Below, in pieces: positions 25,853 to 32,950 of a DNA stretch of 64,000 nucleotides (position 1 is its first letter; each line of letters opens with the position of its first letter). Location: assembly GCF_014280965.1 (NCBI RefSeq), contig NZ_JACODZ010000003.1:248001-312000 (forward strand), read 5' to 3'. This DNA comes from Echinicola salinicaeni (lineage in GTDB: Bacteria; Bacteroidota; Bacteroidia; Cytophagales; Cyclobacteriaceae). The position numbers and the translations under genes were made by a program. Under the pieces are notes generated by a model, which worked only from the letters and a program-made list of their open reading frames with translations, was not told where the DNA came from and ran no database searches.

Positions 25853-26956
25853 GTGAGACACATAATTCCAATATTCTTATTCTTATCCATTTCACTTGAC
25901 AGTTCTGCTCAAACTGACAGCTTGAAAAAGGTAAATCTGAGCTTTACCAAAATGCTTGTGGGTACAGAAAATATTTATGCATTGAATTCAAGCGGACAAC
26001 TTGTTGCTTGGGATTTAAAGAACTTAACTAGAACCTTTACGAGTGACACGACTGTAAAGTACACCTCCATTGCCAAAGACAACTCGAATAAAATCTACCT
26101 AGGAACAGCAAAAGGCAAAATTTTCACGATTAACAAAAACGACTATTCAATTGACCTACACCTTGAACTAAAAAAGGACTACAGTGTAACTGATATCTTT
26201 TTCAACTCTGCAGATGAAATCTTTCTAATAGTTCCTTATGCTGTCTATGACCCGATAATAGATAAAAATTGGATAGATTTCAAACACCAGCCAAATGGTA
26301 TGATTGTGTCAAAGCGATTCTTATTCTTCTTTAGGAAACGGACAAACCAATACTTTGACATGCCACAATATACATTCATAGACAGTCAAGACAGAATTTG
26401 GATGACTAAGAGCTTTGGAGAGTTTGGTGGTTCAATACAAATTTTCGATACTCAAAATAGGACAGAACTAAGTGCGGACATTGACAGTCTAAACTTTGGC
26501 TTACTCTTTCCAAAGTCGGTATTTGAAGATAAAGACCAAAACGTTTATATCACTTCTGGTCTTCAACATTTTATGAATAGTGGCGACATTTTTAAAATTA
26601 AAAACAATACCGCTACCAAAATTTATGACAGCGAAGATTTCAGAGACACTGCAGAAACTAATCCATTCGGTGGTGGAGTTTTTGTTGGACCAGGCACATA
26701 TAATCCTTTTGACAACAAAATCTATTTTGCCACAACAGACGGATTTTATCGTGCCACAATTCCGAACGAAGGAAGAATAGAAAACCCTGAATTGATTTTT
26801 AAACCAGAGTTACTTTGGGATAGAGAACCTTTGGCGATTGGAGTTTCAATGTCCGTAAAAAGATTAGACTTCACAGATGACCATAGACTTGTTTTCCTGA
26901 CTTCAAATAATGGAATCGGGATTTATGATGGAAAAGAATTAAAAATGATAAAATAA
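25853..26956 (+). CDS. Exported beta-propeller-like protein
   Basis: The 367-residue protein starts at a GTG with a Sec signal (RHIIPIFLFLSISLDSSAQ). The mature part repeats short strands of the kind NIYALNSSGQLVAWDLKNL, NKIYLGTAKGKIFTINKND, DRIWMTKSFGEFGGSIQIFD and NKIYFATTDGFYRATI, spaced about 40-60 residues, consistent with a six- or seven-bladed propeller. No catalytic residues are recognised. The cassette boundaries are GTTGTAAGCC at 25831 and its exact complement GGCTTACAAC at 26961. Confidence 0.65.
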   Translation: MRHIIPIFLFLSISLDSSAQTDSLKKVNLSFTKMLVGTENIYALNSSGQLVAWDLKNLTRTFTSDTTVKYTSIAKDNSNKIYLGTAKGKIFTINKNDYSIDLHLELKKDYSVTDIFFNSADEIFLIVPYAVYDPIIDKNWIDFKHQPNGMIVSKRFLFFFRKRTNQYFDMPQYTFIDSQDRIWMTKSFGEFGGSIQIFDTQNRTELSADIDSLNFGLLFPKSVFEDKDQNVYITSGLQHFMNSGDIFKIKNNTATKIYDSEDFRDTAETNPFGGGVFVGPGTYNPFDNKIYFATTDGFYRATIPNEGRIENPELIFKPELLWDREPLAIGVSMSVKRLDFTDDHRLVFLTSNNGIGIYDGKELKMIK

Positions 26957-26960
26957 AAAC

Positions 26961-27021
26961 GGCTTACAACAACTAGATTTTCGTAGCGTGCGTAGCACGA
27001 ACGATGAAACCGGTGTTGCAC
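26961..27021 (+). repeat. attC-like site 3
   Basis: Left arm GGCTTACAAC (26961-26970) is the exact complement of the cassette start at 25831. The hairpin GCGTGC/GCACG sits around a GTA loop with flanking pairing, and the right junction is GTTGCAC (27015-27021). Confidence 0.75.
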
Positions 27022-27506
27022 GGAACCGGAGAGGTTCCTATGGGGATTGAGTCAGGATTTTTTGAGGGAAACAAGGTGTCCAATTAGATTAAAAAGTAAT
27101 ACCTACCAGTAGATCCGGTATCGATTCAAAAAGAGTTTTGTTGTTTTTAGCCTTTCCAATGCCTTTTGGAAGTGCTTTTTTATTGCATGGACATATGTTT
27201 CCCAGCCCGGGCAATATCAGGAATTAAAATTGTTTTTTGACAGCAGAAAAGACGGCTTTCGGCGGCCCTCTTTTAGGTATGCGCTGGATGCTTACCATGC
27301 TTTCCTTCTGGCAGCAGGTGTAATACCTTGGGTTATAGGTTTCCAGAATCCGGGACTCCTTTTCCCGAATCGGTATTCCAAGTATCTAATGAATAAGCGG
27401 AATGGCAGTCTGTTTGGCCGAGCTTCCCAATATCCCGAAGTGCCGGATCCGAACCAGCCCTTTAGGCAGAATATGCACGGAAAACCGGCGGACAAACCCC
27501 CTGTCC
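27022..27506. other. Cassette segment without a recognisable gene
   Basis: From the junction at 27015 to the next repeat module no reading frame resembles a known protein. A 99-codon frame at 27230-27529 is low-complexity in composition, has an equally long antisense frame, and runs into the repeat module, so I do not call it. The segment may hold a decayed gene. Confidence 0.4.
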
Positions 27507-27721
27507 CCTCCTTTCTACTCCCTAATTGAAAGTCCATCCACACTAAAAGTCTAAAATTTCGCCAATTATAACTAAAAATACCCCATCTGGGGTATTTTTT
27601 GGTTTTGGGGGATTGGTTATGTTTGGGATTAATCAATTTTCAAACGTTTATAAGTGAATGTAAATGCTTGAAAATGGGGTAAATATATCAGATATAAACG
27701 CAATGCGTTTATTTACTCGTT
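27507..27721 (+). repeat. Gene-less cassette module R3 (copy 1)
   Basis: A 215-bp module begins CTCCTTTCTACTCC, contains the stem ATACCCC/GGGGTAT followed by T6 (about 27577-27600), then TTTCAAACGTTTATAAGTG and the small palindrome AAACGCaatGCGTTT, and ends ACTCGTT. Copies lie at 44235-44450 and 51827-52043. Each is directly followed by a gene whose cassette starts at that GTT. Confidence 0.85.
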
Positions 27722-27744
27722 AGCGCTAAGCTGAAAAAACGACA

Positions 27745-28272
27745 TTGGAAACTCTAAAGGACATATTGGAAATAGAAGACAGCGGAGATTTAGACAAAGC
27801 TTTCGAATCTTACAATCGACTCTATCAAACCAACCCGTCAGACTTTGAAATTTGGAAACACTTCTACTTTTTCCTGTGGACGGCAATCGAAGACGCTCCT
27901 TCAGAATTTCATGACCGAATAAACCTCAGACAAAGACTACAAGAGATGTATGAGGATGGAAAAAAAAGATTTCAGAACTATACCGAATTCAAATTTATCG
28001 CAGGTTGGACAGTATCTATTTTCCCTTACGAGTATGGTGACTATGAAGACCTAGAGAGAGAAGGGAAAGAATTTTTACGACAAGCTAATCAAGAACAGCC
28101 TGACGATAAAATTTATAAAATGGTTTACCTCGGCAGCTTCGACTCTGACAAAGAAGAATATAGACAAGCTGAATTGGAAGCGAGTCCAGTGGTTTTAGAC
28201 AGATTTCAAGGTCCAGGACTTCTGAATCGTTATTTTAGACAAGTATTGAACAGAAAAAATAAAAAAGCCTAA
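27745..28272 (+). CDS. TPR-like helical protein, function unknown
   Basis: The 175-residue reading frame uses TTG at 27745, as no ATG lies near the expected start. It opens METLKDILEIEDSGDLDKAF with ESYNRLYQTNPSDFEIWKHF following, a single tetratricopeptide-like helical pair, and continues as acidic helical sequence (EYGDYEDLEREGKEFLRQAN). No signal peptide is present. Its stop codon overlaps the left arm of attC-like site 5. The function is unknown. The gene fills one cassette between GTTAGCGC (27719) and GCGCTAAC (28273). Confidence 0.6.
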   Translation: METLKDILEIEDSGDLDKAFESYNRLYQTNPSDFEIWKHFYFFLWTAIEDAPSEFHDRINLRQRLQEMYEDGKKRFQNYTEFKFIAGWTVSIFPYEYGDYEDLEREGKEFLRQANQEQPDDKIYKMVYLGSFDSDKEEYRQAELEASPVVLDRFQGPGLLNRYFRQVLNRKNKKA

Positions 28273-28403
28273 GCGCTAACAACGCATATAGCTTATGGCG
28301 GGTGAACGGCTTCCAGCAAGGTTTTCGCTCTGTAGCTAAGTTAGTTTCGGGTGGACTGGAAAGTGCTTCGAAACCGCCACAAGCCATATGCAAACCGTTG
28401 TGG
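28271..28403 (+). repeat. attC-like site 5
   Basis: Left arm AAGCGCTAAC (28271-28280) is followed by GCATATAGCTTATGGCGG, which pairs with CCGCCACAAGCCATATGC (28374-28391). The right junction is GTTGTGG (28397-28403). This is one of the best-formed sites. Confidence 0.85.
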
Positions 28404-28422
28404 GTTATTAAAAGAATGAATA

Positions 28423-29370
28423 ATGAGAAATTCCTTTCTGTTTTTACTGTCAATAGTATTTGTTTCTTGTAGCAAGAATAATGATTTGCAGTTGTCAAAT
28501 TGGGAGGTCTTAAATACCAACACTTCTCAAACTATTTTTGATATCGATTTCTCAGACAATAATAATGGTTTAGCTCTTATTTCAATTGGAAGTTGTATAA
28601 TAACAAATGATGGTGGAGAAAGTTGGATTGAAAAACAAATTGTATCTAATGAAAACTTAGTTTCTTGTTTTGAACTAAACAAAAACGAAATTTTTGTAGG
28701 ACGTAATAGATTTTTTAAGACCTCAGATGGAGGTCTAAATTTTAATGAATATGGTCAAGGGGAAATTGACTATGCATCATCTATAAAAAGTATTCATTTT
28801 TTCGATTCTTCAACAGGCATAGTTCTAAAAGCAGGGCGTATATACAAAACTTACGATGGGGGACAAAGTTGGGTAGAAAAATACTCTCAATCTACTTACT
28901 CGGATTTTATTGAGTATTCCGATAATACATTGTATGTGGCAGGAGGAATAACTTATGACGGTAATAGTTTTGGAGAATTGCATAAATCTGAAAACCAAGG
29001 AGAAACTTGGGCAGAAATAAACTTACCAATGGAAATTCAAAATTGGCAAATTAATACAATTGACTTTATAAATAGTGATATTGGATTCATTTCGACTTTT
29101 GAAAATAAAATCTATAAAACTTTAGATGGTGCTTCAAGTTGGAGTTTAGTAAAAGATTTTAATGGTTCAATCTATAATTTGGCTTTTATAGATGAACAGA
29201 TTGGATATTTAACAAGTGGTGATAAAATTTTTAAGACAACGAATGGAGGAAGCACTTGGAATATGGACTATCAAGGTAACATTGAATTATATTACATAGA
29301 GAAGACTGAAAATTCGATTTATGTTAGTGGAAGGGATGGTATAATATTAAAAAATAACAACCCACAATAA
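28423..29370 (+). CDS. YCF48/BNR-repeat lipoprotein
   Basis: The 315-residue protein has a lipoprotein signal (MRNSFLFLLSIVFVSCSKN) and repeated Asp-box-like blades: NDGGESWIEK, SDGGLNFNEY, YDGGQSWVEK, SENQGETWAEI, LDGASSWSLV and TNGGSTWNMD, spaced 40-50 residues. This is a beta-propeller of the photosystem-assembly-factor (YCF48) type. In Bacteroidota such proteins are usually extracellular or outer-membrane anchored and of unknown ligand. The gene is a single cassette, and the stop codon overlaps the left arm of the following attC-like site. Confidence 0.8.
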   Translation: MRNSFLFLLSIVFVSCSKNNDLQLSNWEVLNTNTSQTIFDIDFSDNNNGLALISIGSCIITNDGGESWIEKQIVSNENLVSCFELNKNEIFVGRNRFFKTSDGGLNFNEYGQGEIDYASSIKSIHFFDSSTGIVLKAGRIYKTYDGGQSWVEKYSQSTYSDFIEYSDNTLYVAGGITYDGNSFGELHKSENQGETWAEINLPMEIQNWQINTIDFINSDIGFISTFENKIYKTLDGASSWSLVKDFNGSIYNLAFIDEQIGYLTSGDKIFKTTNGGSTWNMDYQGNIELYYIEKTENSIYVSGRDGIILKNNNPQ

Positions 29371-29474
29371 CTAAGCATTCGGGTGGCTGGAACAGCCAAG
29401 CCTTCCAAAGAGGGTAAGCCTTTAAGGAGAGTCAGACCTATGCTTGGCAGGTGAATCTGAATGCAGTGTTGAAC
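29361..29474 (+). repeat. attC-like site 6 (GCATTC type)
   Basis: Left arm CCCACAATAAC (29361-29371), nearly the complement of the cassette start GTTGTGGG. Hairpin arms GCATTC (29375-29380) and GAATGC (29459-29464), right junction GTTGAAC (29468-29474), which fits the integron core GTTRRRY exactly. Confidence 0.8.
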
Positions 29475-29744
29475 GAGTGGTGCTGGGAAAGGGATAATTA
29501 TGGGGAAAGTTTTTCCTTTTGTGTTTTGGCCGTTTGGGGTCAAAAAGCACGGTGCTTTTGGAACTTGTTTGCTTTCTTTTTGGCAGTGTTTAGGTTTTTC
29601 TTTGTATGGCTTATAGTCCTTTGGACAGCTTTACGGGTTGTTTTTTGGTTTTTTTGTAATTGTAAGTTGGCTAGGATATTAGGGTGTAATTGCAAATTAC
29701 ACCCAGTCACACCATAGACGGTTTATTCTACATCTAGGTGGGGG
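29468..29744 (+). repeat. REP-bearing module (copy b, complete)
   Basis: The module begins TTGAACGAGTGGTGCTGGGA, contains a GGGGAAA...TTTCC stem, an AT/T-rich stretch, the REP palindrome at 29682-29704 and ends CACCATAGACGGTTTATTCT...AGGTGGGG. An 88-codon hydrophobic frame crosses it and is kept open in all three complete copies, but I do not call it a gene. Confidence 0.8.
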
Positions 29745-29973
29745 GCGCCTGCTCTTCAGGTAATGGAGGTAATCCTGTATCGCCTCGTCATCCAGGGCCA
29801 GCAGGTCAAAGTTGAGGAGAAGCCCCATATGGGCGAGACAACGGGAATAATTGGTGAGCGTACTTTAGCTCTTGCCCGAGATAGCCACTGATCTTCTTAA
29901 CCTTTTGAACTGCAGGGCAAATCCGGGCACATTTTCAATGGCCCTTTCAATAATGGTCTGGCTTTTTTTTCAT
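29745..29973 (-). pseudogene. Tyrosine recombinase N-terminal fragment (copy 2)
   Basis: This is nearly identical to the fragment at 24898-25128, with the same eight-A frameshift after the ATG (29973) and the same internal TAA before STLTNYSRCLAHMGLLLNFD-type sequence. It lies within the cassette that runs from the GTTGAAC junction at 29468 to attC-like site 7. Only the core-binding domain is represented. Confidence 0.75.
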
Positions 29974-30053
29974 AGCTTAAAATGTTTAAAATTTACGATA
30001 TGGCTAATTTAGGAAGATCCGGACAATCTTGCCGGCTTCCTGCTTTAGCTTGA

Positions 30054-30117
30054 CTTGTTCAAAAACACCTATGCGCAATGCCCTTCGGGACACTGTTCAT
30101 AGCCCAACCATTGGCAA
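30054..30117 (+). repeat. attC-like site 7
   Basis: Left arm CTTGTTCAA (30054-30062), then CTATGcGCAaTGcCC TTCG GGaCAcTGttCATAG as a hairpin (30069-30102), and right junction ATTGGCAA (G replaced by A) at about 30110. The same hairpin sequence is used in site 22. Confidence 0.75.
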
Positions 30118-30172
30118 CAATATGACGAACGTAACAAATGCTACTTTCAATCATCAAATTAGAAAAGTTAAA

Positions 30173-31357
30173 ATGATGAAATATTTACTGACTATTTGTT
30201 TTTCCACAATTCTATTATTTCCTAAAACAGGAACTGCTTGTAGTATGTACAAATTAACCCAAAACGGAAGAACCATAGTGGGAAACAATGAAGATTGGAC
30301 TAGTCCAAATGGTCAATTTTGGTTCGAAGTAGGTAAAGGAAAGTCTTATGGTATAATGTATATGGGCTTCTTGGACAATTTTGCCCAAGGAGCAATTAAT
30401 GAAGCAGGTCTGATGTTTGACGGATTTTATGAACCTTATTTAGAAGTTAAAAATGTAGAGGGAAAACTGGAAATACCAATTGGTGATGCTATTAAAAAAG
30501 TAATGCAAACCATGAGTACTGTAGAAGAAGTACAATCGTATTTAAATACGATTAACTTAACTATATTGGAAAATGGACAGCTTGTTTTTGTTGACAAATC
30601 TGGAACTTATTTAATAATAGAAGGCGATAAAATGTTTTTGGGAGATGAAGATGAGAAAACCTTTTCTAATTTCTATTATTCGCAAATAAATTCTTTGGAA
30701 GATGTAATGTTACCATATTTCCAGAAAGGGCGAAATTTCATTGAAACAACCGAAAAAGCCGGTTCATTGGACTATTGCGGTAAGGCCATGGAAAACTTTG
30801 CGCAGAATGGTAGAATCGCACCAACACAATACACCACAATTTATGATTTAAATACTTTGAAAATCAGAGTTCATCTGTTTCATGATTATTCCGATTATAT
30901 CGAATTGGATTTAATTTCTGAATTACAAAAAGGGAATCACCGTAAAATGATTGCCGAACTATTCCCTGAAAATTCCAAAGGTTACATACACTACAAAAAA
31001 TATAATAATCCTGAACATCCGACATTACTCTTAGAAGAATTGATAGGTAACAATGAAATAACCGAACAAGAGTTTTTGAACCAAGGTTTTAATAATATAA
31101 TCAATGATTTAGGATATGAATGGCTTAACCAGATCAAAAACCCCGAAGGAGCGATTAAGGTTTTTAAATATGGCTTAACTCTTATGCCGAACAATGCAAA
31201 TTTATATGACAGTCTAGGAGAAGCCTACTTTGTAAGTAAAGAATGGGATGATGCTATTGTTAGTTATGCCAAGTCATTAGTCCTTGACCCACAAAATAAA
31301 AACGCAATTAAAATGATAGCTAAAGTAAATAAACAACGTGAAATGGTTACTAAATAA
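30173..31357 (+). CDS. Linear amide C-N hydrolase-like (Ntn) protein with C-terminal TPR
   Basis: From ATG 30173 the protein has 394 residues and a Sec signal ending TGTA, so that cleavage exposes Cys23 (CSMYKLTQNGRTIVGNNEDW). An N-terminal Cys followed by the GRT.VGNNEDW block is the layout of choloylglycine-hydrolase/acyl-CoA:IPNA acyltransferase-like Ntn hydrolases. The remaining core (QGAINEAGLMFDGF, TYLIIEGD) fits. A tetratricopeptide pair occupies about residues 330-385 (GAIKVFKYGLTLMPNNANLYDSLGEAYFVSKEWDDAIVSY). It should be a periplasmic or exported amidase. The cassette starts at the TTGGCAACA of site 7 and ends at TGTTACCAA. Confidence 0.72.
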   Translation: MMKYLLTICFSTILLFPKTGTACSMYKLTQNGRTIVGNNEDWTSPNGQFWFEVGKGKSYGIMYMGFLDNFAQGAINEAGLMFDGFYEPYLEVKNVEGKLEIPIGDAIKKVMQTMSTVEEVQSYLNTINLTILENGQLVFVDKSGTYLIIEGDKMFLGDEDEKTFSNFYYSQINSLEDVMLPYFQKGRNFIETTEKAGSLDYCGKAMENFAQNGRIAPTQYTTIYDLNTLKIRVHLFHDYSDYIELDLISELQKGNHRKMIAELFPENSKGYIHYKKYNNPEHPTLLLEELIGNNEITEQEFLNQGFNNIINDLGYEWLNQIKNPEGAIKVFKYGLTLMPNNANLYDSLGEAYFVSKEWDDAIVSYAKSLVLDPQNKNAIKMIAKVNKQREMVTK

Positions 31358-31362
31358 AAAAC

Positions 31363-31478
31363 TGTTACCAATAACTAAGCATTCTGACGGCCGGAACAGC
31401 CAAGCCTTCCAAAGAGGGTAAACCTTTAAGGAGAGTCAGACCTATGCTTGGCAGGTGAATCTGAATGCAGTGTTGAAC
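31363..31478 (+). repeat. attC-like site 8 (GCATTC type)
   Basis: Left arm TGTTACCAATAAC (31363-31375), near-complement of the cassette start. GCATTC and GAATGC arms as in site 6, right junction GTTGAAC (31472-31478). Confidence 0.78.
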
Positions 31479-31749
31479 GAGTGGTGCTGGGAAAGGGGTA
31501 ATTATGGGGAAAGCTTTTTCCCTTTTGTGTTTTTGGAGGTTCGGGATCAAAAAACACGGTGCTTTTTGAACTTGTTTGCTTTCTTTTTGGCAGTGTTTAG
31601 GTTTTCCTTTGTAAGGATTATAGGCCTTTGGACAGGTTTACGGGCTGTTTTTTTGGTTTTTTGCAATTATAAATTAGTTAGGATATTAGGGTGTAATTGC
31701 TAATTACACCCAGTTGGATATAACGGTTTTTTCTACACCTAATTGGTGG
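31472..31749 (+). repeat. REP-bearing module (copy c)
   Basis: Same module as at 29468, with the REP palindrome at 31689-31711. It retains the hydrophobic open frame (82 codons) but with several substitutions. Confidence 0.78.
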
Positions 31750-31768
31750 AGAGAAAGCGAACACAAGG

Positions 31769-32012
31769 TATAGTGCAGGGAGTTTACAGAAAGTCCTGAA
31801 ATCAGTCTTAGGTAAATCGGGCATAAAAAAAGCCGGTTACCTTACATTGGCTCAGGTATTCTTTTGCCACTCACCTTTTGGAAAATGTTCCCGACTGGCG
31901 TTATATTCAGGAGATATTAGGTCATAATAGCAGTAGGATTACTGAGATTTATATCCATGTGACTGATAATGGCATAAGGAAGATTATATCACCCTTTGTT
32001 GACTTTAAATAA
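31769..32012 (+). pseudogene. Tyrosine recombinase catalytic-domain fragment
   Basis: Translation gives YSAGSLQKVLKSVLGKSGIK, then after a +1 shift HWLRYSFATHLLENVPDWRY, IQEILGHNSSRITEIYIHVT and a C-terminal KIISPFVDFK stop. HxxR, LGH and the nucleophile Tyr in EIYIHV are the second half of a tyrosine recombinase active site, and the ISPF(V)D ending is typical of the integrases found beside IS91-like transposases in Bacteroidota. The N-terminal half is missing here and present as separate fragments at 24.9 and 29.75 kb on the other strand. Confidence 0.8.
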
Positions 32013-32071
32013 AATGCACCAATGGTATAGAAGTTAGGCATCAGCTAAAAAGAACGGGACCAAGGAATTAA

Positions 32072-32641
32072 ATGACTACAGAAAAACGATACGGAATTCT
32101 TGATTCACTACCGACCTACGGACCTATGTATGTACCAGTGAGTGAAAGTGGCGAGCCTTTTTACTCTGAAGGTGTAGTAGTTCGTTTTTTTAGAAATGAC
32201 GGTACCGATTGGGTAGCGAACTTTCAATCAGGTTGGACAGAACTTAAAGAAGTTATTGAACTTGAAGAGTCAAATGACTTGCTGATTATTGCCAACGGGA
32301 CTTGCTATTTGATGAATCCAAATAACGAAAAGCCAGTAGATGTTTTTGGAGTTGGTTATTCAAATGTTTTTAAGGTCAGTAATGGAGATCTTGTACTGCA
32401 AGATCAAACAGACTTGACAATTATTAACCAAAATGGAACTCATTGGGATTCTGAAAGAATTTCTTGGGATGGTCTTAAAGAAATTCAAATTGAAGAAAGC
32501 ATTGTTAAGGGGCTTTCTTATGACCCAATGTATGATGCAGATGAATGGGTTGAATTTTCATATGACCTTAATTCAAAAACTTTGATAGGTGGAAGTTACC
32601 ACAGATACGATAATAAAAAACCTTGGTGGAAATTTTGGTGA
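32072..32641 (+). CDS. Cassette protein, function unknown
   Basis: The 189-residue protein begins MTTEKRYGILDSLPTYGPMY and has no signal peptide. It is rich in strands (SEGVVVRFFRNDGTDWVANF, DLLIIANGTCYLMNPNN, GDLVLQDQTDLTIINQNGT, WVEFSYDLNSKTLIGGSYHR) and ends in KPWWKFW, a pattern of a small beta-propeller or beta-sandwich. I do not recognise a family. Its cassette's left junction was probably lost when the recombinase fragment was inserted; its right end is the long attC-like site 10. Confidence 0.55.
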   Translation: MTTEKRYGILDSLPTYGPMYVPVSESGEPFYSEGVVVRFFRNDGTDWVANFQSGWTELKEVIELEESNDLLIIANGTCYLMNPNNEKPVDVFGVGYSNVFKVSNGDLVLQDQTDLTIINQNGTHWDSERISWDGLKEIQIEESIVKGLSYDPMYDADEWVEFSYDLNSKTLIGGSYHRYDNKKPWWKFW

Positions 32642-32660
32642 TTAAAAATAAAAAAGCCTG

Positions 32661-32855
32661 TGCACAACAAAACCTATACGCAATGCGGGCTGAAGGAATA
32701 ACCCAAAGGTCGGTGCTTCTAATCCGCCAAAGCTCCGCTTTGACGTTTTTGTTGAATAAATTTAAAAACACAAAACGCAGCTTTGGCTACTGTTTGTGCT
32801 AGATTTAAAGTTTCGGCTTTTCAATCCCGCACTGCGCATAGCCAAACCGTTGGCA
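32661..32855 (+). repeat. attC-like site 10 (long)
   Basis: Left arm TGCACAAC (32661-32668). Hairpin arms CTATaCGCAaTGCGGG (32674-32689) and CCCGCAcTGCGCATAG (32826-32841) are separated by about 136 bases. Right junction GTTGGCA (32849-32855). Confidence 0.85.
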
Positions 32856-32950
32856 ACAAGTGAAATCCGAACATAATATGTAATGTATTGATTATAAAGT
32901 GTCGGAAAATCACCATTTTACATGGGAATTAGCCTTATAATCCATAAAAT

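Noticed and set aside
27230-27529. 99-codon reading frame in the cassette without gene
   Set aside because: An antisense frame of equal length exists, the frame runs into a repeat module, and no domain pattern is visible.
29451-29717. 88-residue hydrophobic protein gene
   Set aside because: It lies in a repeat module, has no start signal, and its T-rich composition yields long hydrophobic frames by chance. Kept only as a low-interest observation.
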